From DASZTV01 sp036267875 (GTDB taxonomy: Bacteria > Actinomycetota > Actinomycetes > JAFAQI01), in assembly GCA_036267875.1 (NCBI GenBank), contig DATAVE010000116.1:1-42018 (forward strand): DNA of 42,018 bases. Reading direction: 5' to 3'. Shown here piece by piece: positions 31,456 through 39,247 of this stretch; positions within the stretch are counted from its first letter, which is position 1, and the number at the start of each line of letters is the position of its first letter. The position numbers were made by a program, and so were the translations under genes. Below the pieces are notes generated by a model. It saw only the letters and a program-made list of their open reading frames with translations. It did no database searches and was not told the DNA's origin.

Positions 31456-32916
31456 ATGCCCCTGATCCCCGACCAGCTTCGCTGGGCGGCCGGAAACCAG
31501 CCCGACGAACCCGCGTTCGTCGTCGATGGCATCGGCGCGATCACCTACGCCGAGTGGCATGCGACCTCATCGCGACTCGCACATGGGCTGATCGACGCCG
31601 GCATCAAGGCCGGCGACCGGGTCGCACTCGTGATGCGGCCGGAGGACGGCCTGGCGTTCGTCCAGGCCTACTCCGCGATTCACAAAGCGGGCGGAGTCGC
31701 CGTACCGGTCAACACCCGGATGGCGCCGTCCCTCGTCGAGGGCGTGCTCGCACACTGCGAGCCGACTGTGACGATCGTCGCTGATGAGCTGACGCAGCTG
31801 GCACCGGGCGGCATCCGCTGGGACACGTTGCTGGCCGATGACGCCGAGGACATCCAGGTCGATCGCGACAGCGACGACCTTGCCGAGATCCTCTACACGT
31901 CAGGCACCACGAGTGCGCCGAAGGGTGTTGCCATCCGGCACAGCAACTCGGCGATGATCATCACCTCCGAGCCGCAGTGGACGGGACGGCCGTGGCTGCA
32001 CGCCTGCCCGATGTTCACGTTCTCGGGGATGACGTTCGTCTACCAGCCGATGCGCATGGGGATGTTCACGCTGTATCTCCCCAAGTTCGACACAGGCGCG
32101 TGGCTGCGGCTCATCGCGGAAGCCCAGCCCAAGTCGGTGTTCCTCGTCCCCGCGATGGTGGAGCTGCTGCTCGCCGACCCGCGGACCGCGACCAGCGACT
32201 GGTCATGCGTCGAGATGGTGTCCGTCGGCTCAGCACCGATCGCGCCTTCGACGATGCTCGCGCTCCAGGAGCTCGTCCCCGACGCGCTGGTCACGAACTC
32301 CTACTCGATGACCGAGGCCGGTACGGCGTACTTCTTCATGCCGAAGGGCCAGCTGGCGACGCACCCCGGTTCGGTCGGGCTTGCCGTGCCGCCGGCCAAG
32401 GTGCGGATCGTCGATGACGAGGGCGCAGACGTTGCAGTGGGTGAGATCGGCAACGTCCAGGTGAAGCCGGCCGGCAAGCTCCGCGAGTACTACAAGGTTC
32501 CGGCCGAGAAGCAGGAGATCTTCCACGCCGACGGCTGGCTGCGCACCGGTGACCTCGGCAAGTTCGACGACGAGAGCTACCTCTACATCGTGGGGCGCGC
32601 GAAGGACGTGATCATCCGCGGCGGACTCAACGTCCATGCCGTGGACGTCGAGTCCGCGCTCTACGAGCACCCGGCGGTCCGGGAAGCAGCTGTGGTCGGC
32701 GTCGAGCACCCGGTGCTGGGCGAGGACGTGGTGGCGTTCGTCGTACTCGCCGAAGAAGGCGCCGCTTCCGCCGACGAGCTGATCGCGTGGACCAAGGAAC
32801 GTGTCGCGGACTACGCGGCCCCCCGGCGCCTCTACCTGGTGGACGAGTTCCCAAGGAACGCCACGGGCAAGGTTTTGAAGCGCGAGCTACAACACCACCC
32901 AGCCCTGAAGCCCTGA
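31456..32916 (+). CDS. Acyl-CoA synthetase (AMP-forming)
   Basis: 486 residues from ATG at 31456, somewhat short for the family. Motifs: LYTSGTTSAPKGVAI (P-loop), SYSMTEAGTAYF (motif with Glu for magnesium), RTGDLGKFDDESYLYIVGRAKDVIIRGG (Asp and hinge) and PRNATGKVLKREL (catalytic Lys). It makes the CoA thioester that the adjacent SDR and the dehydrogenase pair would process. It belongs to the same operon as the GMC and alcohol dehydrogenases, so the acid could be the end product of their alcohol oxidations. The protein ends at the strong terminator at 32921. Confidence 0.9.
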   Translation: MPLIPDQLRWAAGNQPDEPAFVVDGIGAITYAEWHATSSRLAHGLIDAGIKAGDRVALVMRPEDGLAFVQAYSAIHKAGGVAVPVNTRMAPSLVEGVLAHCEPTVTIVADELTQLAPGGIRWDTLLADDAEDIQVDRDSDDLAEILYTSGTTSAPKGVAIRHSNSAMIITSEPQWTGRPWLHACPMFTFSGMTFVYQPMRMGMFTLYLPKFDTGAWLRLIAEAQPKSVFLVPAMVELLLADPRTATSDWSCVEMVSVGSAPIAPSTMLALQELVPDALVTNSYSMTEAGTAYFFMPKGQLATHPGSVGLAVPPAKVRIVDDEGADVAVGEIGNVQVKPAGKLREYYKVPAEKQEIFHADGWLRTGDLGKFDDESYLYIVGRAKDVIIRGGLNVHAVDVESALYEHPAVREAAVVGVEHPVLGEDVVAFVVLAEEGAASADELIAWTKERVADYAAPRRLYLVDEFPRNATGKVLKRELQHHPALKP

Positions 32917-32920
32917 GCCA

Positions 32921-32987
32921 AGCGCCGAGGCCAACCTTGTTGGTCCCTCAAGCGGGCTGAAAGACCAACTACGTTGGCCTCGGCGCT
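32921..32987. terminator. Strong nested bidirectional terminator
   Basis: AGCGCCGAGGCCAAC (32921-32935) and GTTGGCCTCGGCGCT (32973-32987) pair perfectly over 15 bp. Inside, GTTGGTC (32939-32945) and GACCAAC (32963-32969) form a second 7-bp stem. It lies between convergent genes ending at 32916 (plus) and 32986 (minus), and the right arm takes in the minus-strand stop codon. Confidence 0.85.
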
Positions 32988-34086
32988 ACGAAGCGGTGCC
33001 GAGGATCAGGTCGGCTACTCGGGCTCGCTGGTAGGCCTGCTTGCCGAGTACGAGGTCGGTTGCCTTGGCCCGCTTGTAGTAGAAGTGCGCGGGGCATTCC
33101 CAGGTGAAGGCGACGGCGCCATGCACCTGGATGCTCGTGCTGGTCACCTCGATCGATGCCTCCGCCACAAACGACTTCGCCATGCTCGCCGCGACCTCGC
33201 GGTCCTCGGCATCAACGTCGGAGCACCACGCGGCGTAGTGCGTGATCACGCGGGCGAGCGTGAGGTCCTGCAGCATCTCGGCCGCCATGTGCTTGACGGC
33301 CTGGAACGTGCCGATCGGACGGCCGAACTGCACCCGCGCCTTGGAGTACTCGGCTGCGAGCTCGAACGACGCCTCCGATGCCCCGACGAGCTCCGCGCAC
33401 AACATCACCGCGGCGTCGTCGATGATCCGGCGCAGCAACGCGGTCTGGTCCCCCGCCGGGCCAAGCCGACGGGCGGGCGTCCCCGCCAGTTCGAGCCGAC
33501 CGAGCTGGCGCGTCGGGTCGAGACCCGGGACCGCCTCAACATCGGCTCCTTCGACGAGGTACGCCGCGAGGCCGTCGGTGTCCCGTGCGATCACGATGAT
33601 CCAGTCGGCGGTCGCCCCATCCGGCACCGTCGGCTTGAGGCCGTCGAGCGACCAGCCGTCGCCTGCCTTGGTCGCTCGTGTCTGTACCGCCGCCAGCGGG
33701 TCGCCTGCACCCGCCATCTCCTCGACCGCGACCGCTCCCCGCTTCGCGCCGGACGCGAGGTCGGCGAGCAGGTCGTCAGCTCCCAGCCGACGGGCGGCGA
33801 GCGTCGCGAAGACAGCAGAGGAGAAGTAGGGGCCCGGCAAGGGCACGCGCCCCATCTCCTCGCAGACCACGGTCATGTCGACCAGGCCGAGGCCCAAACC
33901 GCCGTGTTCCTCAGGCACGAGCAGACCGGGCCAGCCGAGGTCGGCGATCCGGTCCCACAGTGCATCCGGCATGAGGCCGCCGTCGCCCGCCATCTCGAGC
34001 AGCCCGTGGGCATCGACGAGGCCCGCAAGCGCGTCGCGTACCGCGTCTCTGAGGGCCTTTTGGTCATCATTGAAGTCGAAGTCCAC
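32986..34086 (-). CDS. Acyl-CoA dehydrogenase subunit lacking the catalytic base (probable partner of 34184-35377)
   Basis: 366 residues from GTG at 34086, with AGGA about nine bases upstream. It has the start FDFNDDQKALRDAVRDAL and LVPEEHGGLGLG, the FAD-binding RVQFGRPIGTFQAVKH, and a C-terminal VHGAVAFTWECPAHFYYKRAK, so the fold is clear. It lacks the TEP..GSD loop motif (the place reads VAVEEMAGAGDP) and the glutamate in the ER..A helix (the place reads LLRRIIDDAAV). This matches the small, catalytically incomplete subunits of alpha2beta2 dehydrogenases known from actinobacterial steroid catabolism (FadE-type pairs). It is transcribed away from its presumed partner across a 97-base region with a motif-B site. 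Confidence 0.88.
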   Translation of the reverse strand: MDFDFNDDQKALRDAVRDALAGLVDAHGLLEMAGDGGLMPDALWDRIADLGWPGLLVPEEHGGLGLGLVDMTVVCEEMGRVPLPGPYFSSAVFATLAARRLGADDLLADLASGAKRGAVAVEEMAGAGDPLAAVQTRATKAGDGWSLDGLKPTVPDGATADWIIVIARDTDGLAAYLVEGADVEAVPGLDPTRQLGRLELAGTPARRLGPAGDQTALLRRIIDDAAVMLCAELVGASEASFELAAEYSKARVQFGRPIGTFQAVKHMAAEMLQDLTLARVITHYAAWCSDVDAEDREVAASMAKSFVAEASIEVTSTSIQVHGAVAFTWECPAHFYYKRAKATDLVLGKQAYQRARVADLILGTAS

Positions 34087-34105
34087 GCCGTAATCCTGGG
34101 GGTTG

Positions 34106-34135
34106 GAGTTCCCTGACGCAAATGTCAGGGAACTC
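34106..34135. promoter_or_regulatory. Motif-B operator candidate within a 12-bp inverted repeat between divergent dehydrogenase genes
   Basis: GAGTTCCCTGAC (34106-34117) and GTCAGGGAACTC (34124-34135) are perfect inverted arms around GCAAAT. The core CTGACGCAAATGTCAG (34113-34128) is motif B. It starts 20 bases before the minus gene and ends 49 bases before the plus gene, so one bound protein could control both. Confidence 0.7.
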
Positions 34136-34183
34136 TGTTCGATCTTGGGCCGAGGTCGCCTCTGTCGCGATAGCGTCCCGACC

Positions 34184-35377
34184 ATGGATTTTGCCTACCT
34201 GCCGGAGGATGAAGCCTTCCGCACAGAGCTCCGCGAGTGGCTCGACAAGGCCCTCGCGACGTTCGAGCAGCGGGAGATTCCCGACGTACAGGGGCAGAAC
34301 AAGCTCTACGCAAAGCGCAAGGCCTGGCAGAAGGTCATGGCCGACGGCGGCTGGGCGGCGATCAACTGGCCGAAGGGGCTCGGCGGCCGCGAGGCCACGC
34401 TCATGCAGAACGTCATCTACAGCCAGGAGATGGCACGGTCGAAGGCGCCGGGGATCTTCAACGCCAACGGCGTGTGGCAGATCGGCCCGATGATCATCCG
34501 CTGGGGAACGCAGGAGCAGAAGGACCGCTGGCTTCACGGCATCCTCTTTGCCGACGAGCACTGGTGCCAGGGCTTCTCCGAGCCGGAAGCCGGCTCGGAC
34601 CTCGCCAACCTGCGCCTACTCGCGATCCGCGAGGGCGATGAGTACGTCCTCGACGGGCAGAAGATCTGGATCACGACCGCCCACATCGCGAAGTGGGGCC
34701 TGTTCCTCGTCCGCACCGATCCGACTGCCCTCGAGCGAGGTGCGAAGCACGACGGCATCACGGCGCTGATCGTCGACATGGAGACGCCGGGCATCACCGC
34801 GACGCCGATCACCGACATCGTTGGCGAGGACTCGTTCTGCCTGGTGACCTTCGACCAGGCGCGAGTCCCCGCCGACTTCTCTCGTCTTGGCAACGAAGGC
34901 GAGGGCTGGCTGGTGGCGATGGGCACCTTGACCAGCGAGCGAGTCGGTACGGCGGGCCTGTCGATCACGATGAAGTCAGAGCTCGACCGTGCGGTCGACT
35001 ACGCGCGGGAGCACAACCCGGACTCACTCACCGATCCCGATCTGCGCGACCGGCTGGCGCGGGCCTACACGCAGATCGAGATGACGCGGCTGCTGAACAT
35101 GCGCGCGCTGTCGAAGGTCCTCAAGGGCGAGAAGGGCTGGCCCGAGGTCCAGATCGCGAAGCTGCAGTGGAGCCATCTCGCGCAGACCCTCGCGGAGCTG
35201 CAGGTCGACCTGCTGGGTACGGCGGCACTGCTCGCGCGTGGTGGGCCGGACGCGGTCGACAAGGGCAACTGGTCGCGGCTCTACAGCTATCAGCGCTACA
35301 CGTCGATCGGCGCCGGCACGACGCAGGTACAGAAGAACATCATCGCCGATCGCGCCATCAAGCTCCCGAGGAAGTAG
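34184..35377 (+). CDS. Acyl-CoA dehydrogenase, catalytic subunit of a probable heteromeric enzyme
   Basis: 397 residues from ATG at 34184. The region upstream in frame runs through the operator and is rejected. It opens DFAYLPEDEAFRTELREWL, then GFSEPEAGSDLANLRLLA supplies the substrate-side loop, and the candidate catalytic Glu is in TSERVGTAGLS. The C-terminus IGAGTTQVQKNIIADRAIKLPR is typical of FadE-type long enzymes. The R-x-QFG FAD-binding helix motif is missing: the place reads AREHNPDSLTDPDLRD. It is present in the divergent partner instead. So each protein supplies what the other lacks. It is followed after 6 bases by an SDR gene. Confidence 0.9.
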   Translation: MDFAYLPEDEAFRTELREWLDKALATFEQREIPDVQGQNKLYAKRKAWQKVMADGGWAAINWPKGLGGREATLMQNVIYSQEMARSKAPGIFNANGVWQIGPMIIRWGTQEQKDRWLHGILFADEHWCQGFSEPEAGSDLANLRLLAIREGDEYVLDGQKIWITTAHIAKWGLFLVRTDPTALERGAKHDGITALIVDMETPGITATPITDIVGEDSFCLVTFDQARVPADFSRLGNEGEGWLVAMGTLTSERVGTAGLSITMKSELDRAVDYAREHNPDSLTDPDLRDRLARAYTQIEMTRLLNMRALSKVLKGEKGWPEVQIAKLQWSHLAQTLAELQVDLLGTAALLARGGPDAVDKGNWSRLYSYQRYTSIGAGTTQVQKNIIADRAIKLPRK

Positions 35378-35383
35378 AGCGCA

Positions 35384-36205
35384 ATGCCGAAGGTCAAGAA
35401 CACGCTTCAGCTCGCCGGCTCCGCGATCCTCGTCACCGGTGCATCGACCGGCATCGGCGCCGCGACAGCTCGCGCGCTCGGCGCTGCAGGCGCGAGAGTC
35501 GGGCTCATCGCTCGGCGCAAGGAGCTACTCGACCAGGTCGCCCAGGAGACCCGCGACGCGGGCGCACCCGACGTCGAGGTCTGGGCCGCGGACCTGTCCG
35601 ACCTGCCGCTCGCCGAGCAGGTCGCGCTCGAGGCCTGGAAGCGCTTCGACGGGCTCGACGGTCTGGTCAACAACGCCGGCGCGCCGAAGCGCAAGCACGT
35701 CACCCGACTCACGGCCGAAGAGGTCGAGTCGATCATGACCCTCAACTACTTCTCCCCCGTGCGGATGACCCTGGCGCTGCTGCCCTTGATGCGCGAGCGC
35801 GGCAGTGGCGTGGTGGTCAATGTCGCGAGCCTCGCCGGCCGGGTCGCGCCGCCACGGGAGTCGGCGTACGCCGGCAGCAAGTTCGCCCTCAACGGGTTCA
35901 GCGAGGTCATGGCGGTCGACCTCTACGACGAGAACATCCACGTCCGCGCGATCCAGCCGGGCCCGATCGAGACACCGATCTGGGGCGACGTGCCAGGCAA
36001 CGAGAAGGCCTCTTACGACGGCGAGTTCTTCCCGCCGGAGGACTGCGCGGTCGCGATCCTCGACGCGCTGACCGGCGACGGCTTCGAGCGCTACATCCCC
36101 TCCTCACTGGGCGACGTCGTGAAGATGAAGGCCCAGGACGTCGACGGCTTCATCGCCGGTAGCGCAGCGTTTGCCCGCCACCCCGAGGCGATCGAAAAGG
36201 TCTAG
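35384..36205 (+). CDS. Short-chain dehydrogenase/reductase
   Basis: 273 residues. Cofactor loop VTGASTGIGAATARALG near residue 20, basic ARRKEL after the second strand (suggests NADP), NNAGAPKRK, and a catalytic Ser within NVASLAGR. Tyr and Lys are in YAGSK, and QPGPIETPIW follows. A classical SDR with a C-terminal extension of about 30 residues. It is co-transcribed with the catalytic dehydrogenase subunit (6-base gap). It could oxidise or reduce the hydroxy/keto group of the same acyl-CoA. The ligand-binding loop cannot be assigned. Confidence 0.88.
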   Translation: MPKVKNTLQLAGSAILVTGASTGIGAATARALGAAGARVGLIARRKELLDQVAQETRDAGAPDVEVWAADLSDLPLAEQVALEAWKRFDGLDGLVNNAGAPKRKHVTRLTAEEVESIMTLNYFSPVRMTLALLPLMRERGSGVVVNVASLAGRVAPPRESAYAGSKFALNGFSEVMAVDLYDENIHVRAIQPGPIETPIWGDVPGNEKASYDGEFFPPEDCAVAILDALTGDGFERYIPSSLGDVVKMKAQDVDGFIAGSAAFARHPEAIEKV

Positions 36206-36249
36206 TTGTCAGACCCAGACGACGCTATGGCCGCGGGAAGGTCTGACAA
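36206..36249. terminator. Bidirectional stem-loop between convergent genes
   Basis: TTGTCAGACC (36206-36215) and GGTCTGACAA (36240-36249) pair perfectly over 10 bp with a 24-base loop. It starts at the base after the stop of the SDR gene at 36205 and ends 6 bases before the end of the minus-strand SRPBCC gene. The arms contain the motif-B half-site in the opposite orientation (TGTCAG...CTGACA), which is probably coincidence. Confidence 0.65.
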
Positions 36250-36255
36250 GTCGGC

Positions 36256-36720
36256 TTAGTGGGCGGCGATGCCGCGACCGCGCTCGCCTGACTCCATCAG
36301 CCGCGCGATCTCGGCGACCTCGGTCGCGACGGACTCGGCGAACCAGCTCTTGGTCGTGACGTCCCAGAGCTTGCCGAACGGACGCCGCATCGCGAGCTCC
36401 TCGACGTGGCGCACGAACGCACCGCCGTCGCGGTCCTCGATCTCGAACCACGCATGCATGTAGGCCGGCACCCCATGCTCAAGCACGACGTCGATCGAGT
36501 ACGGCGGCATCCAGCGGTAGCGAGTGATGACCGAGCCCGGGAACCTGCCGAGGAACTTGCCGTCCTCGCGGGCGATCATGCCGTCCTCGGTGTCAGCGAT
36601 CTTGGTCACGCCGACGACCTTGAGATCAGCCTTCGTGTACTGCGCCGGGTCGAGCACGAAGTCGAAGATGTCCTGCGCCGTCACTCCGGCGATGAACGCC
36701 GACCCTTCACCTCGAATCAT
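36256..36720 (-). CDS. SRPBCC-family (START-like) protein
   Basis: 154 residues. Pattern of the helix-grip fold: a first strand IRGEGSAFIAGVTAQDIFDFVLDPAQYTKADLKV with the typical helix-DP-xxY, a central curved sheet (GVPAYMHAWFEIEDRDGGAFVRHVEEL) and a long C-terminal helix beginning WDVTTKSWFAESVATEVAEIARLM. The family binds hydrophobic ligands (polyketides, steroids, lipids) in the cytosol. In a neighbourhood of acyl-CoA dehydrogenases it may bind or cyclise an intermediate, but this is only inference. No operator is seen in the 53-base divergent gap to the PH-domain gene. Confidence 0.75.
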   Translation of the reverse strand: MIRGEGSAFIAGVTAQDIFDFVLDPAQYTKADLKVVGVTKIADTEDGMIAREDGKFLGRFPGSVITRYRWMPPYSIDVVLEHGVPAYMHAWFEIEDRDGGAFVRHVEELAMRRPFGKLWDVTTKSWFAESVATEVAEIARLMESGERGRGIAAH

Positions 36721-36773
36721 GCGGGCATCTTGACATGTAAGAGGCGCGCGGGTCCGTCATCTACGGTGGGCGC

Positions 36774-37175
36774 GTGCCGAGCGCCTTCCAGAACGCCTCG
36801 CGCAAGCGCGCCGCCGGCGCGGTCGCGGCGTACGGCGTAGTGCTAGCGGCCATTGCCGGCTTCGCGCTCGCACCGATCGCAGTCGTACCGGTCGTCCTGG
36901 CGACCGCGTGGGCGGTCTGGCGCAACCTGGTGGGCGGAGTCTTCATCACCGACGACCGCGTTCTGGTCCGCAATCTCTCCCACACGATTCGGCTCCCGCG
37001 ACGCGACGTCGCGGATGTGACCGTGATGGCCGACAGCCAGGACACCTCGGGTGCGGGCTACGTCTGCCTCATCACCGAGGACGGCACCTGCCACCGCGCG
37101 TCCGGACTACGCCGCGACCCGCTACGAGCCGAGGCGCTCGCCGCCGCGATCCGGCAGGCCATCGCCGCCCGCTAG
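36774..37175 (+). CDS. Small membrane-anchored PH-domain protein
   Basis: 133 residues from GTG at 36774, with GGTGGG upstream. Two hydrophobic segments (AVAAYGVVLAAIAGFALAPI and VVPVVLATAWAVW) are followed by a compact beta domain: GVFITDDRVLVRNLSHTIRLPRRDVADVTV. This is the bacterial PH-like (bPH) pattern found in many short actinobacterial membrane proteins. Function is unknown. It is unlikely to belong to the catabolic modules. Confidence 0.75.
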   Translation: MPSAFQNASRKRAAGAVAAYGVVLAAIAGFALAPIAVVPVVLATAWAVWRNLVGGVFITDDRVLVRNLSHTIRLPRRDVADVTVMADSQDTSGAGYVCLITEDGTCHRASGLRRDPLRAEALAAAIRQAIAAR

Positions 37176-37176
37176 G

Positions 37177-37190
37177 CGAGATCGATCTCG
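37177..37190. other. Perfect 14-bp palindrome after the PH-domain gene
   Basis: CGAGATCGATCTCG begins 2 bases after the stop at 37175. It has no loop, so it is a poor RNA hairpin but a possible protein-binding site for the DUF429 gene at 37294. The remainder of the 118-base gap shows no clear element. Confidence 0.3.
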
Positions 37191-37293
37191 AAGTCCGCCC
37201 GGACGGCGCCGAGGCCTTCTGCCTTGGTCGGCTCGCCACCGGTCACCGCGAATCGATGATGCCCGCCACGCCGGACATCGCTAACGTGCCGGA

Positions 37294-38076
37294 ATGATCA
37301 CGGTCGGAGTCGACCTCGGCGCGGAGCCCAAGCGCACCGCCGTGGCGATGCTCGAGTGGGACACCGACGGGGTGCAGGTCGTCGAGCTGCTGACCTCCGC
37401 GGACGACGACCAGATCCTCGATCTGGCACTCCAAGCGGACAAGACCGGCATCGACTGTCCGCTGGGTTGGTCGGATGACTTCGTGGCATTCGTCAATGAG
37501 CACCACAACGGCAACATCCAGTCGACTCCGGTCGACTCGGTGGCCCGGGTCCCGCTGCGCTATCGCGCGACCGACCTCTTCCTTATCGAGGAGAAGCTGG
37601 GCCGGCCGCTCAGCGTGTCCTCCGACTTGATCGCCGTCCCCGCGATGCGAGCTGCAGGTCTGCTCGCGTCGCTCATGCGCGCCGGCGTCGAGGTAGATCG
37701 CGCGGGAGTGACTGGTGGCGTCGCCGAGACTTATCCGGCCGCCGCGATCCGGCACTGGAAGCTCGATGCCGGCCGCTACAAGGGCACCGAGAACACCGAG
37801 ACGCTGTCGGCGATGGCCGACAAGCTGCGCCGAGGCTTCCGCGGCCGGCTGGACTTCGGCGAGCACCGCGCGGCCATTCGACGCTCCGATGACGCGTTCG
37901 ACGCCGTCATGTGTGCGCTAGTGGCCCGAGCATCGCTGGTCTACAGAGGTACGGCGCAGATCCCGCAAGGCCTGATCCAACGCGCCCGACGCGAGGGCTG
38001 GATCCACGTGCCGACCTGCCGCCTCGACGAGCTCATCGCGACGGTCGACTACGACCCAAGCAGTCCCGCTAGCTGA
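37294..38076 (+). CDS. DUF429 domain protein
   Basis: 260 residues. It starts ITVGVDLGAEPKRTAVAMLEW, the RNase-H-like first strand with Asp that DUF429 proteins share, then GIDCPLGWSDDF in the middle and a C-terminal DDAFDAVMCALVARAS helix with acidic residues that could complete a metal site. The family is predicted to be nuclease-like, without established function. The last 8 bases overlap the end of the convergent thiolase gene. Confidence 0.8.
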   Translation: MITVGVDLGAEPKRTAVAMLEWDTDGVQVVELLTSADDDQILDLALQADKTGIDCPLGWSDDFVAFVNEHHNGNIQSTPVDSVARVPLRYRATDLFLIEEKLGRPLSVSSDLIAVPAMRAAGLLASLMRAGVEVDRAGVTGGVAETYPAAAIRHWKLDAGRYKGTENTETLSAMADKLRRGFRGRLDFGEHRAAIRRSDDAFDAVMCALVARASLVYRGTAQIPQGLIQRARREGWIHVPTCRLDELIATVDYDPSSPAS

Positions 38077-39247
38077 GCCGCTCGATGACAGTGACGTTGG
38101 CTTGGCCGCCGCCTTCACACATGGTCTGCAGGCCGAGCTTGCCGCCGGTGTCCTCCAGGTAGTGGAGCATCGTCGTCATGAGCCGGATGCCGGAGGCACC
38201 GAGCGGGTGACCGATCGCGATCGCGCCACCGCGCGGGTTGAGCTTCTCGGGCTCGGGCTTGAACTCTCGCTCCCACGCCATGGTGATCGACGCGAACGCC
38301 TCGTTGACCTCGATCGCGTCGAAGTCGGCAGTCGTCAGGCCGGTCTTGTCGTAGAGCTTGCGAGTTACCGGGTTCGGTGCGGTCAGCACCCAAACCGCGC
38401 TGTCAGCACCGACCGCAAAGTGACGGAATGCGGCGCGCGGCCGCAGGCCGAGCTTCTCCGCCATCGCCGGCGAGGCGATCAGCATTGCGGCAGCTCCGTC
38501 GTTCATCTGCGAGGAGTTGCCGGCAGTGATGTCCGGCGCGTCCTCGGGCTTGAAATGCGCGGCAGGCAATGCAGCCATCTTCTCGAGGGAGGTCTCGTGC
38601 CGGATCCCCTCGTCGGCGGTCATGACCTCGCCGGTGTCCTTGCCCTCTTCATCACGAAGGTTGATCGGGACGATCTCCCTGGCAAAGGCTCCGGCCTTCG
38701 ATGCCTCGGATGCCCGCCGGTGTGACTCGATCGCGAACGCGTCCATCTCGGCACGGGTGATGCCCCAGTCGTTCGCGATCTTCTGGGCGACCTCGAACTG
38801 CATCTTCAGCTGGTTGTCGCACGCCGCCAGGAACGCCGGCGAGAACGGCCCGGTGCCGCCGCGCGCGTTGGATGCCATTGGTGCACGCGTCATCGACTCG
38901 ACACCACACGCGATCACCAGGTCGTACGCCCCCGCCATGACGCCTTGCGCCGCGAAGTGGACGGCCTGCTGAGACGAGCCGCACTGCCGGTCGACCGAGG
39001 TCGCCGCGACGGTCTGCGGCAGGCCCGCTGCGACCCACGCGTTGCGCGTGACGTTGGTGCCCTGCTCGCCGCTCTGCGTGACACAGCCGCCGATCACATC
39101 ATCGACGATCGCGGGGTCGATCCCGTTGCGCTCGACGAGCGAGGACAGCACGTGCCCGAGCAGGTCCGTCGGGTGCCATCCCGACAGTGCGCCCTTGCGC
39201 TTGCCGATCGGCGTACGGATCGCATCGACGATGAAAGCCTCGGTCAT
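38069..39247 (-). CDS. Thiolase (acetyl-CoA C-acyltransferase, FadA-like)
   Basis: 392 residues, standard thiolase length. The nucleophile Cys89 is in SVDRQCGSSQQ. NEAFAS, GGAIAIGHPLGASG (His) and MCEGGGQAN with Cys377 as acid/base complete the active site. The substrate loop (MTRAPMASNARGGTGPFS) is similar in style to FadA5/FadA6 steroid-catabolism thiolases, but this cannot be confirmed by eye. It cleaves a 3-oxoacyl-CoA with CoA, the final step of a beta-oxidation cycle, and would complete the pathway of the dehydrogenase pair and SDRs. Its ATG overlaps the stop of the 2-hydroxyacid dehydrogenase (ATGA), so the pair is co-transcribed. Confidence 0.92.
   Translation of the reverse strand: MTEAFIVDAIRTPIGKRKGALSGWHPTDLLGHVLSSLVERNGIDPAIVDDVIGGCVTQSGEQGTNVTRNAWVAAGLPQTVAATSVDRQCGSSQQAVHFAAQGVMAGAYDLVIACGVESMTRAPMASNARGGTGPFSPAFLAACDNQLKMQFEVAQKIANDWGITRAEMDAFAIESHRRASEASKAGAFAREIVPINLRDEEGKDTGEVMTADEGIRHETSLEKMAALPAAHFKPEDAPDITAGNSSQMNDGAAAMLIASPAMAEKLGLRPRAAFRHFAVGADSAVWVLTAPNPVTRKLYDKTGLTTADFDAIEVNEAFASITMAWEREFKPEPEKLNPRGGAIAIGHPLGASGIRLMTTMLHYLEDTGGKLGLQTMCEGGGQANVTVIERLS

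Noticed and set aside
32974..34116. 380-codon plus-strand open frame
   Set aside because: Antisense to the acyl-CoA dehydrogenase at 32986-34086. It begins inside the terminator and has no recognisable motif.
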